A stretch of DNA of 64,000 nt, from contig JAYKNF010000036.1 in assembly GCA_036172665.1 (NCBI GenBank), positions 186,001 to 250,000 on the forward strand, given 5' to 3'. Source of the stretch: Prosopocoilus inquinatus. Lineage: Eukaryota > Arthropoda > Insecta > Coleoptera > Lucanidae. The notes under the pieces were generated by a model. The model was given only the letters and a program-made list of their open reading frames with translations. It did no database searches and was not told where the DNA came from. This document shows positions 8,643 through 20,562 of this stretch, piece after piece (the stretch's first letter is position 1; each line of letters begins with the position of its first letter). The position numbers and the translations under genes are program-made.

Positions 8643-10728
8643 ACGTATTAGCGTTGTTCCTGGGATGTATCTAATCGATCCTTACTCATCTATCATGTTA
8701 TTTGACGTTTGGATGGACTCCAGTAACTCTGATGTGAGATACAAAGTTTTTGGACGCAGCAGGAGCTGGAAATAGTTTTAAACGAAACAACACGTATTAG
8801 CGTTGTTCCTGTGCTGTATCTAATCGATCCTTACTCATCTATCATGTTATTTGACGTTTCGATGGACTCTAGTAACTCTGATGTGATATACGAAGTTTTT
8901 GGACGCAGCAGGAGCTAGAAATAGTTTTAAACGAAACAACACGTATTAGCGTTGTTCCTGTGATGTATCTAATCGATCCTTACTCATCTATCATGTTATT
9001 TGACGTTTGGATGGACTCCAGTATCTCTGATGTGAGATACGAAATTTTCGGACGCAGCAGAAGCTGGTAATAGTTTTAAACGAAACAACACGCATTAGCG
9101 TTGTTCCTGTGATGTATCTAAACAATCCTTACTTATCTAACATGTTATTTGACGTTTGGATGGACTCCAGTAAGTCTGATGTGAGATACAAAGTTTTTGG
9201 ACGCAGCAGGAGCTGGAAATAGTTTTAAACGAAACAACACGTATTAGCGTTGTTCCTGTGATGTATCTAATCGATCCTTACTCACCTATCATGCTATTTG
9301 ACGTTTGGATGGGCTCCAGTAACTCTGAAGTGAGATACGAAGTTCTCGGACGCAGCTGAAGCTGGAAATAGTTTTAAACGAAACAACACGCATTAGCGTT
9401 GTTCCTGTGATGTATCTAATCGATCCTTACTCACCTATCATGTTATTTGACGTTTGGATGGGCTCCAGTAACTCTGAAGTGAGATACGAAGTTCTCGGAC
9501 GCAGCTGAAGCTGGAAATAGTTTTAAACGAAACAACACGCATTAGCGTTGTTCCTGTGCTGTATCTAATCGATCCTTACTCATCTATCATCTTATTTGGC
9601 GTTTCGATGGACTCCAGTAGCTCTGATGTGAGATACGACGTTTTCGGACGCAGCAGAAGCTGGAAATAGTTTTAAACGAAACAACACGCATTAGCGTTGT
9701 TCCTGTGATGTATCTAATCGATCCTTACTCATCTATCATGTTATTTGACGTTTCGATGGACTCCAGTAACTCTAATGTGAGAAACGAAATTTTCGGACGC
9801 AGCAGAAGCTGGAAATAGTTTTAAACGAAACAACACGTATTAGCGTTGTTCCTGGGATGTATCTAATCGATCCTTACTCATCTATCATGTTATTTGACGT
9901 TTGGATGGACTCCAGTAACTCTGATGTGAGATACAAAGTTTTTGGACGCAGCAGGAGCTGGAAATAGTTTTAAACGAAACAACACGTATTAGCGTTGTTC
10001 CTGTGCTGTATCTAATCGATCCTTACTCATCTATCATGTTATTTGACGTTTCGATGGACTCTAGTAACTCTGATGTGATATACGAAGTTTTTGGACGCAG
10101 CAGGAGCTAGAAATAGTTTTAAACGAAACAACACGTATTAGCGTTGTTCCTGTGATGTATCTAATCGATCCTTACTCATCTATCATGTTATTTGACGTTT
10201 GGATGGACTCCAGTATCTCTGATGTGAGATACGAAATTTTCGGACGCAGCAGAAGCTGGTAATAGTTTTAAACGAAACAACACGCATTAGCGTTGTTCCT
10301 GTGATGTATCTAAACAATCCTTACTTATCTAACATGTTATTTGACGTTTGGATGGACTCCAGTAAGTCTGATGTGAGATACAAAGTTTTTGGACGCAGCA
10401 GGAGCTGGAAATAGTTTTAAACGAAACAACACGTATTAGCGTTGTTCCTGTGATGTATCTAATCGATCCTTACTCACCTATCATGCTATTTGACGTTTGG
10501 ATGGGCTCCAGTAACTCTGAAGTGAGATACGAAGTTCTCGGACGCAGCTGAAGCTGGAAATAGTTTTAAACGAAACAACACGCATTAGCGTTGTTCCTGT
10601 GATGTATCTAATCGATCCTTACTCACCTATCATGTTATTTGACGTTTGGATGGGCTCCAGTAACTCTGAAGTGAGATACGAAGTTCTCGGACGCAGCTGA
10701 AGCTGGAAATAGTTTTAAACGAAACAAC
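8345..10728 (+). repeat. 8-unit tandem HOR, two copies
   Basis: Units Q K S M' N O'' J' J (8345-9536) are followed by Q K' S M' N O'' J' J (9537-10728), a 1,192-bp period. M' has B-like 5' bases (T4, C23) and an M-like body (CTCTAGT, GTGATATACG). A related 8-mer stretch is present at 58408-60791, as part of the long copy of this region. Confidence 0.88.
8643..8791 (+). repeat. Monomer class S
   Basis: S has the 5' part of C (T4, G21 CTGGGATG) joined to the 3' end of A (CAGGAGCTGG, TTTTAAACG), so it reads as a C/A recombinant that has spread. Starts: 8643, 9835, 13560, 17434, 28456, 37247, 42313, 53564, 58706, 59898 and 63623. It follows K or K' in all copies and is followed by B, the B/I hybrid or M'. 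Confidence 0.9.
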
Positions 10729-12814
10729 ACGCATTAGCGTTGTTCCTGTGATGTATCTAATCGATACTTACTCATCTATCATGTTATTTGACGTTTCGAT
10801 GGACTCCAGTAACTCTAATGTGAGAAACGAAATTTTCGGACGCAGCAGAAGCTGGAAATAGTTTTAAACGAAACAACACGCATTAGCGTTGTTCCTGTGA
10901 TGTATCTAATCGATCCTTACTCATCTATCATGTTATTTGACGTTTGGATGGACTCCAGTAACTCTGATGTGAGATACGAAATTATCGGACGCAGCAGAAG
11001 CTGGAAATAGTTTTAAATGAAACAACACGCATTAGCGTTGTTCCTGTGATGTATCTAATCGATACTTACTCATCTATCATGTTATTTGGCGTTTCGATGG
11101 ACTCCAGTAGCTCTGATGTGAGATACGACGTTTTCGGACGCAGCAGAAGCTGGAAATAGTTTTAAACGAAACAACACGCATTAGCGTTGTTCCTGTGATG
11201 TATCTAATCGATCCTTACTCATCTATCATGTTATTTGACGTTTGGATGGACTCCAGTAACTCTGATGTGAGATACGAAATTATCGGACGCAGCAGAAGCT
11301 GGAAATAGTTTTAAATGAAACAACACGCATTAGCGTTGTGCCTGTGATGTATCTAATCGATCCTTACTCATCTATCATGTTATTTGACGTTTCGATGGAC
11401 TCTAGTAACTCTGATGTGATATACGAAGTTTTTGGACGCAGCAGGAGCTAGAAATAGTTTTAAACGAAACAACACGTATTAGCGTTGTTCCTGTGATGTA
11501 TCTAATCGATCCTTACTCATCTATCATGTTATTTGACGTTTGGATGGACTCCAGTATCTCTGATGTGAGATACGAAATTTTCGGACGCAGCAGAAGCTGG
11601 TAATAGTTTTAAACGAAACAACACGCATTAGCGTTGTTCCTGTGATGTATCTAAACAATCCTTACTTATCTAACATGTTATTTGACGTTTGGATGGACTC
11701 CAGTAAGTCTGATGTGAGATACAAAGTTTTTGGACGCAGCAGGAGCTGGAAATAGTTTTAAACGAAACAACACGTATTAGCGTTGTTCCTGTGATGTATC
11801 TAATCGATCCTTACTCACCTATCATGTTATTTGACGTTTGGATGGGCTCCAGTAACTCTGAAGTGAGATACGAAGTTCTCGGACGCAGCTGAAGCTGGAA
11901 ATAGTTTTAAACGAAACAACACGCATTAGCGTTGTTCCTGTGATGTATCTAATCGATCCTTACTCATCTATCATGTTATTTGACGTTTGGATGGACTCCA
12001 GTAACTCTGATGTGAGATACGAAATTATCGGACGCAGCAGAAGCTGGAAATAGTTTTAAATGAAACAACACGCATTAGCGTTGTGCCTGTGATGTATCTA
12101 ATCGATCCTTACTCATCTATCATGTTATTTGACGTTTCGATGGACTCTAGTAACTCTGATGTGATATACGAAGTTTTTGGACGCAGCAGGAGCTAGATAT
12201 AGTTTTAAACGAAACAACACGTATTAGCGTTGTTCCTGTGATGTATCTAATCGATCCTTACTCATCTATCATGTTATTTGACGTTTGGATGGACTCCAGT
12301 ATCTCTGATGTGAGATACGAAATTTTCGGACGCAGCAGAAGCTGGTAATAGTTTTAAACGAAACAACACGCATTAGCGTTGTTCCTGTGATGTATCTAAA
12401 CAATCCTTACTTATCTAACATGTTATTTGACGTTTGGATGGACTCCAGTAAGTCTGATGTGAGATACAAAGTTTTTGGACGCAGCAGTAGCTGGAAATAG
12501 TTTAGAACGAAAAAGCACGTATTAGCGTTGTTCCTGTGATGTATCTAATCGATCCTTACTTAGCTACTATGTTATTTGACGTTTCGATGGACTCCAGTAA
12601 CTCTAATGTGAGATACGAAATTTTCGGACGCAGCAGCAGCTGGAAATAGTTTTAACCGAAACAACACATATTAGCGTTGTTCCTGTGATGTAACTAATCG
12701 ATCCTTACTCACCTATCATGTTATTTGACGTTTGGATGGGCTCCAGTTACTCTGAAGTGAGATACGAAGTTCTCGGACGCAGCTGAAGCTGGAAATAGTT
12801 TTAAACGAAACAAC
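10729..12814 (+). repeat. Mixed 14-unit run
   Basis: Order K I L I M N O'' J' I M N O D P. It joins the 8-mer region to the 26-mer tandem. The I M N stretch occurs twice within 900 bp (11176-11622 and 11921-12367), consistent with a local duplication. The whole run is copied at 60792-62877. Confidence 0.85.
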
Positions 12815-12963
12815 ACGCATTAGCGTTGTTCCTGTGATGTATCTAATCGATCCTTACTCATCTATCATGTTATTTGACGTTTGGATGGACTCCAGTAAGT
12901 CTGATGTGAGATACAAAGTTTTTGGACGCAGCAGGAGCTAGAAATAGTTTTAAACGAAACAAC

Positions 12964-13112
12964 ACGTATTAGCGTTGTTCCTGTGCTGTATCTAATCGAT
13001 CCTTACTCATCTATCATCTTATTTGGCGTTTCGATGGACTCCAGTAACTCTAATATGAGAAACGAAATTTTCGGACGCAGCAGAAGCTGGAAATAGTTTT
13101 AAACGAAACAAC
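12964..13112 (+). repeat. Q/R hybrid monomer
   Basis: The 5' part is Q (C23, ATCATCTTATT), then R (CTAATATGAG, AAACG). Copies at 16838 and 63027, each flanked by A' on both sides. The exchange point lies between positions 63 and 84. Confidence 0.87.
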
Positions 13113-13708
13113 ACGCATTAGCGTTGTTCCTGTGATGTATCTAATCGATCCTTACTCATCTATCATGTTATTTGACGTTTGGATGGACTCCAGTAAGTCT
13201 GATGTGAGATACAAAGTTTTTGGACGCAGCAGGAGCTAGAAATAGTTTTAAACGAAACAACACGTATTAGCGTTGTTCCTGTGCTGTATCTAATCGATCC
13301 TTACTCATCTATCATCTTATTTGGCGTTTCGATGGACTCCAGTAGCTCTGATGTGAGATACGACGTTTTCGGACGCAGCAGAAGCTGGAAATAGTTTTAA
13401 ACGAAACAACACGCATTAGCGTTGTTCCTGTGATGTATCTAATCGATACTTACTCATCTATCATGTTATTTGACGTTTCGATGGACTCCAGTAACTCTAA
13501 TGTGAGAAACGAAATTTTCGGACGCAGCAGAAGCTGGAAATAGTTTTAAACGAAACAACACGTATTAGCGTTGTTCCTGGGATGTATCTAATCGATCCTT
13601 ACTCATCTATCATGTTATTTGACGTTTGGATGGACTCCAGTAACTCTGATGTGAGATACAAAGTTTTTGGACGCAGCAGGAGCTGGAAATAGTTTTAAAC
13701 GAAACAAC

Positions 13709-13857
13709 ACGTATTAGCGTTGTTCCTGTGCTGTATCTAATCGATCCTTACTTATCTATCATGTTATTTGACGTTTCGATGCACTCCAGTAACTCTGATG
13801 TGAGATACGAAATTATCGGACGCAGCAGAAGCTGGAAATAGTTTTAAATGAAACAAC
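13709..13857 (+). repeat. B/I hybrid monomer
   Basis: The 5' part is B (T4, C23, CTTATC, GATGCACTCC) and the 3' part I (GAAATTATCGG, TTTTAAATG); the switch lies between positions 75 and 104. Copies at 17583 and 63772 lie in duplicated blocks, so all three probably descend from one exchange. L follows in each case, as expected after I. Confidence 0.88.
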
Positions 13858-14933
13858 ACGCATTAGCGTTGTTCCTGTGATGTATCTAATCGATACTTAC
13901 TCATCTATCATGTTATTTGGCGTTTCGATGGACTCCAGTAGCTCTGATGTGAGATACGACGTTTTCGGACGCAGCAGAAGCTGGAAATAGTTTTAAACGA
14001 AACAACACGTATTAGCGTTGTTCCTGGGATGTATCTAATCGATCCTTACTCATCTATCATGTTATTTGACGTTTGGATGGACTCCAGTAACTCTGATGTG
14101 AGATACAAAGTTTTTGGACGCAGCAGTAGCTGGAAATAGTTTAGAACGAAAAAACACGTATTAGCGTTGTTCCTGTGATGTATCTAATCGATCCTTACTT
14201 AGCTACTATGTTATTTGACGTTTCGATGGACTCCAGTAACTCTAATGTGAGATACGAAATTTTCGGACGCAGCAGCAGCTGGAAATAGTTTTAAACGAAA
14301 CAACACATATTAGCGTTGTTCCTGTGATGTAACTAATCGATCCTTACTCATCTATCATGTTATTTGACGTTTGGACGGACTCCAGTAACTCTGATGAGAG
14401 ATACGACGTTTTTGGACGCAGCAGGAGCTGGAAATAGTTTTAAACGAAACAACACGTATTAGCGTTGTTCCTGTGCTGTATCTAATCAATCCTTACTCAT
14501 CTATCATGTTATTTGTCGTTTCGATGGACTCCAGTAGCTCTGATGTGAGATACGACGTTTTCGGACGCAGCAGAAGCTGGAAATAGTTTTAAACGAAACA
14601 ACACGCATTAGCGTTGTTCCTGTGATGTATCTAATCGATCCTTACTCATCTAACATGTTATTTGGCGTTTCGATGGACTCCAGTAACTTTGATGTGAGAT
14701 ACGAAGTTCTCGGACGCAGCTGAAGCTGGAAATAGTTTTAAACGAAACAACACGTACTAGCGTTGTTCCTGTGATGTATCTAATCGATCCTTACTCATCT
14801 ATCATGTTATTTGACGTTTGGATGGGCTCCAGTAACTCTGAAGTGAGATACGAAGTTCTCGGACGCAGCTGAAGCTGGAAATAGTTTTAAACGAAACAAC
14901 ACGCATTAGCGTTGTTCCTGTGATGTATCTAAT

Positions 14934-14939
14934 GGATCC
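14934..14939. other. Private GGATCC in class I units
   Basis: A C-to-G change at position 34 converts AATCGATCC to AATGGATCC. It is found only in the I units starting at 14901, 18775 and 43505 (sites 14934, 18808, 43538). It always follows an H unit with GTACTAG, which marks these three stretches as one lineage. Confidence 0.9.
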
Positions 14940-15645
14940 TTACTCATCTATCATGTTATTTGACGTTTGGATGGACTCCAGTAACTCTGATGTGAGATAC
15001 GAAATTATCGGACGCAGCAGAAGCTGGAAATAGTTTTAAATGAAACAACACGCATTAGCGTTGTTCCTGTGATGTATCTAATCGATACTTACTCATCTAT
15101 CATGTTATTTGACGTTTCGATGGACTCCAGTAACTCTAATGTGAGAAACGAAATTTTCGGACGCAGCAGAAGCTGGAAATAGTTTTAAACGAAACAACAC
15201 GCATTAGCGTTGTTCCTGTGATGTATCTAATCGATCCTTACTCATCTATCATGTTATTTGACGTTTGGATGGACTCCAGTAAGTCTGATGTGAGATACAA
15301 AGTTTTTGGACGCAGCAGGAGCTGGAAATAGTTTTAAACGAAACAACACGCATTAGCGTTGTTCCTGTGATGTATCTAATCGATACTTACTCATCTATCA
15401 TGTTATTTGACGTTTCGATGGACTCCAGTAACTCTAATGTGAGAAACGAAATTTTCGGACGCAGCAGAAGCTGGAAATAGTTTTAAACGAAACAACACGC
15501 ATTAGCGTTGTTCCTGTGATGTATCTAATCGATCCTTACTCATCTATCATGTTATTTGACGTTTGGATGGACTCCAGTAAGTCTGATGTGAGATACAAAG
15601 TTTTTGGACGCAGCAGGAGCTGGAAATAGTTTTAAACGAAACAAC

Positions 15646-15794
15646 ACGTATTAGCGTTGTTCCTGTGCTGTATCTAATCGATCCTTACTTATCTATCATG
15701 TTATTTGACGTTTGGATGGACTCCAGTAAGTCTGATGTGAGATACAAAGTTTTTGGACGCAGCAGGAGCTGGAAATAGTTTTAAACGAAACAAC
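15646..15794 (+). repeat. B/A hybrid monomer
   Basis: The 5' third is B (T4, C23, CTTATC), then class A (GGATGGACTCC, AAGTC, ACAAAG). Copies at 19520, 20712, 24284 and 44250; the last two share TGATATGAG. Each sits between A and B and so extends A-B by one unit. Confidence 0.88.
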
Positions 15795-18700
15795 ACGTAT
15801 TAGCGTTGTTCCTGTGCTGTATCTAATCGATCCTTACTTATCTATCATGTTATTTGACGTTTCGATGCACTCCAGTAACTCTGATGTGAGATACGAAGTT
15901 TTCGGACGCAGCAGAAGCTGGAAATAGTTTTAAACGAAACAACACGTATTAGCGTTGTTCCTGGGATGTATCTAATCGATCCTTACTCATCTATCATGTT
16001 ATTTGACGTTTGGATGGACTCCAGTAACTCTGATGTGAGATACAAAGTTTTTGGACGCAGCAGTAGCTGGAAATAGTTTAGAACGAAAAAACACGTATTA
16101 GCGTTGTTCCTGTGATGTATCTAATCGATCCTTACTTAGCTACTATGTTATTTGACGTTTCGATGGACTCCAGTAACTCTAATGTGAGATACGAAATTTT
16201 CGGACGCAGCAGCAGCTGGAAATAGTTTTAAATGAAACAACACGCATTAGCGTTGTTCCTGTGATGTATCTAATCGATACTTACTCATCTATCATGTTAT
16301 TTGACGTTTCGATGGACTCCAGTAACTCTAATGTGAGAAACGAAATTTTCGGACGCAGCAGAAGCTGGAAATAGTTTTAAACGAAACAACACGCATTAGC
16401 GTTGTTCCTGTGATGTATCTAATCGATCCTTACTCATCTATCATGTTATTTGACGTTTGGATGGACTCCAGTAAGTCTGATGTGAGATACAAAGTTTTTG
16501 GACGCAGCAGGAGCTGGAAATAGTTTTAAACGAAACAACACGCATTAGCGTTGTTCCTGTGATGTATCTAATCGATACTTACTCATCTATCATGTTATTT
16601 GACGTTTCGATGGACTCCAGTAACTCTAATGTGAGAAACGAAATTTTCGGACGCAGCAGAAGCTGGAAATAGTTTTAAACGAAACAACACGCATTAGCGT
16701 TGTTCCTGTGATGTATCTAATCGATCCTTACTCATCTATCATGTTATTTGACGTTTGGATGGACTCCAGTAAGTCTGATGTGAGATACAAAGTTTTTGGA
16801 CGCAGCAGGAGCTAGAAATAGTTTTAAACGAAACAACACGTATTAGCGTTGTTCCTGTGCTGTATCTAATCGATCCTTACTCATCTATCATCTTATTTGG
16901 CGTTTCGATGGACTCCAGTAACTCTAATATGAGAAACGAAATTTTCGGACGCAGCAGAAGCTGGAAATAGTTTTAAACGAAACAACACGCATTAGCGTTG
17001 TTCCTGTGATGTATCTAATCGATCCTTACTCATCTATCATGTTATTTGACGTTTGGATGGACTCCAGTAAGTCTGATGTGAGATACAAAGTTTTTGGACG
17101 CAGCAGGAGCTAGAAATAGTTTTAAACGAAACAACACGTATTAGCGTTGTTCCTGTGCTGTATCTAATCGATCCTTACTCATCTATCATCTTATTTGGCG
17201 TTTCGATGGACTCCAGTAGCTCTGATGTGAGATACGACGTTTTCGGACGCAGCAGAAGCTGGAAATAGTTTTAAACGAAACAACACGCATTAGCGTTGTT
17301 CCTGTGATGTATCTAATCGATACTTACTCATCTATCATGTTATTTGACGTTTCGATGGACTCCAGTAACTCTAATGTGAGAAACGAAATTTTCGGACGCA
17401 GCAGAAGCTGGAAATAGTTTTAAACGAAACAACACGTATTAGCGTTGTTCCTGGGATGTATCTAATCGATCCTTACTCATCTATCATGTTATTTGACGTT
17501 TGGATGGACTCCAGTAACTCTGATGTGAGATACAAAGTTTTTGGACGCAGCAGGAGCTGGAAATAGTTTTAAACGAAACAACACGTATTAGCGTTGTTCC
17601 TGTGCTGTATCTAATCGATCCTTACTTATCTATCATGTTATTTGACGTTTCGATGCACTCCAGTAACTCTGATGTGAGATACGAAATTATCGGACGCAGC
17701 AGAAGCTGGAAATAGTTTTAAATGAAACAACACGCATTAGCGTTGTTCCTGTGATGTATCTAATCGATACTTACTCATCTATCATGTTATTTGGCGTTTC
17801 GATGGACTCCAGTAGCTCTGATGTGAGATACGACGTTTTCGGACGCAGCAGAAGCTGGAAATAGTTTTAAACGAAACAACACGTATTAGCGTTGTTCCTG
17901 GGATGTATCTAATCGATCCTTACTCATCTATCATGTTATTTGACGTTTGGATGGACTCCAGTAACTCTGATGTGAGATACAAAGTTTTTGGACGCAGCAG
18001 TAGCTGGAAATAGTTTAGAACGAAAAAACACGTATTAGCGTTGTTCCTGTGATGTATCTAATCGATCCTTACTTAGCTACTATGTTATTTGACGTTTCGA
18101 TGGACTCCAGTAACTCTAATGTGAGATACGAAATTTTCGGACGCAGCAGCAGCTGGAAATAGTTTTAAACGAAACAACACATATTAGCGTTGTTCCTGTG
18201 ATGTAACTAATCGATCCTTACTCATCTATCATGTTATTTGACGTTTGGACGGACTCCAGTAACTCTGATGAGAGATACGACGTTTTTGGACGCAGCAGGA
18301 GCTGGAAATAGTTTTAAACGAAACAACACGTATTAGCGTTGTTCCTGTGCTGTATCTAATCAATCCTTACTCATCTATCATGTTATTTGTCGTTTCGATG
18401 GACTCCAGTAGCTCTGATGTGAGATACGACGTTTTCGGACGCAGCAGAAGCTGGAAATAGTTTTAAACGAAACAACACGCATTAGCGTTGTTCCTGTGAT
18501 GTATCTAATCGATCCTTACTCATCTAACATGTTATTTGGCGTTTCGATGGACTCCAGTAACTTTGATGTGAGATACGAAGTTCTCGGACGCAGCTGAAGC
18601 TGGAAATAGTTTTAAACGAAACAACACGTACTAGCGTTGTTCCTGTGATGTATCTAATCGATCCTTACTCATCTATCATGTTATTTGACGTTTGGATGGG

Positions 18701-20562
18701 CTCCAGTAACTCTGAAGTGAGATACGAAGTTCTCGGACGCAGCTGAAGCTGGAAATAGTTTTAAACGAAACAACACGCATTAGCGTTGTTCCTGTGATGT
18801 ATCTAATGGATCCTTACTCATCTATCATGTTATTTGACGTTTGGATGGACTCCAGTAACTCTGATGTGAGATACGAAATTATCGGACGCAGCAGAAGCTG
18901 GAAATAGTTTTAAATGAAACAACACGCATTAGCGTTGTTCCTGTGATGTATCTAATCGATACTTACTCATCTATCATGTTATTTGACGTTTCGATGGACT
19001 CCAGTAACTCTAATGTGAGAAACGAAATTTTCGGACGCAGCAGAAGCTGGAAATAGTTTTAAACGAAACAACACGCATTAGCGTTGTTCCTGTGATGTAT
19101 CTAATCGATCCTTACTCATCTATCATGTTATTTGACGTTTGGATGGACTCCAGTAAGTCTGATGTGAGATACAAAGTTTTTGGACGCAGCAGGAGCTGGA
19201 AATAGTTTTAAACGAAACAACACGCATTAGCGTTGTTCCTGTGATGTATCTAATCGATACTTACTCATCTATCATGTTATTTGACGTTTCGATGGACTCC
19301 AGTAACTCTAATGTGAGAAACGAAATTTTCGGACGCAGCAGAAGCTGGAAATAGTTTTAAACGAAACAACACGCATTAGCGTTGTTCCTGTGATGTATCT
19401 AATCGATCCTTACTCATCTATCATGTTATTTGACGTTTGGATGGACTCCAGTAAGTCTGATGTGAGATACAAAGTTTTTGGACGCAGCAGGAGCTGGAAA
19501 TAGTTTTAAACGAAACAACACGTATTAGCGTTGTTCCTGTGCTGTATCTAATCGATCCTTACTTATCTATCATGTTATTTGACGTTTGGATGGACTCCAG
19601 TAAGTCTGATGTGAGATACAAAGTTTTTGGACGCAGCAGGAGCTGGAAATAGTTTTAAACGAAACAACACGTATTAGCGTTGTTCCTGTGCTGTATCTAA
19701 TCGATCCTTACTTATCTATCATGTTATTTGACGTTTCGATGCACTCCAGTAACTCTGATGTGAGATACGAAGTTTTCGGACGCAGCAGAAGCTGGAAATA
19801 GTTTTAAACGAAACAACACGTATTAGCGTTGTTCCTGGGATGTATCTAATCGATCCTTACTCATCTATCATGTTATTTGACGTTTGGATGGACTCCAGTA
19901 ACTCTGATGTGAGATACAAAGTTTTTGGACGCAGCAGTAGCTGGAAATAGTTTAGAACGAAAAAACACGTATTAGCGTTGTTCCTGTGATGTATCTAATC
20001 GATCCTTACTTAGCTACTATGTTATTTGACGTTTCGATGGACTCCAGTAACTCTAATGTGAGATACGAAATTTTCGGACGCAGCAGCAGCTGGAAATAGT
20101 TTTAAATGAAACAACACGCATTAGCGTTGTTCCTGTGATGTATCTAATCGATACTTACTCATCTATCATGTTATTTGACGTTTCGATGGACTCCAGTAAC
20201 TCTAATGTGAGAAACGAAATTTTCGGACGCAGCAGAAGCTGGAAATAGTTTTAAACGAAACAACACGCATTAGCGTTGTTCCTGTGATGTATCTAATCGA
20301 TCCTTACTCATCTATCATGTTATTTGACGTTTGGATGGACTCCAGTAAGTCTGATGTGAGATACAAAGTTTTTGGACGCAGCAGGAGCTGGAAATAGTTT
20401 TAAACGAAACAACACGCATTAGCGTTGTTCCTGTGATGTATCTAATCGATACTTACTCATCTATCATGTTATTTGACGTTTCGATGGACTCCAGTAACTC
20501 TAATGTGAGAAACGAAATTTTCGGACGCAGCAGAAGCTGGAAATAGTTTTAAACGAAACAAC

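Larger units (their letters stand above)
12815..20562 (+). repeat. 26-unit tandem HOR (3,874 bp), two copies
   Basis: Units A' Q/R A' Q K S B/I L C D E F G H I K A K A B/A B C D K A K occupy 12815-16688 and recur in the same order at 16689-20562. Both copies carry the same rare markers: GTACTAG in H (14752, 18626), GGATCC in I (14934, 18808), AAATAG in G, and D with an AAATG end (16093, 19967). I noticed no class-level difference between them. Internally, K-A alternates as a 298-bp dimer. This is a very recent duplication, or an assembly duplication. Confidence 0.9.
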
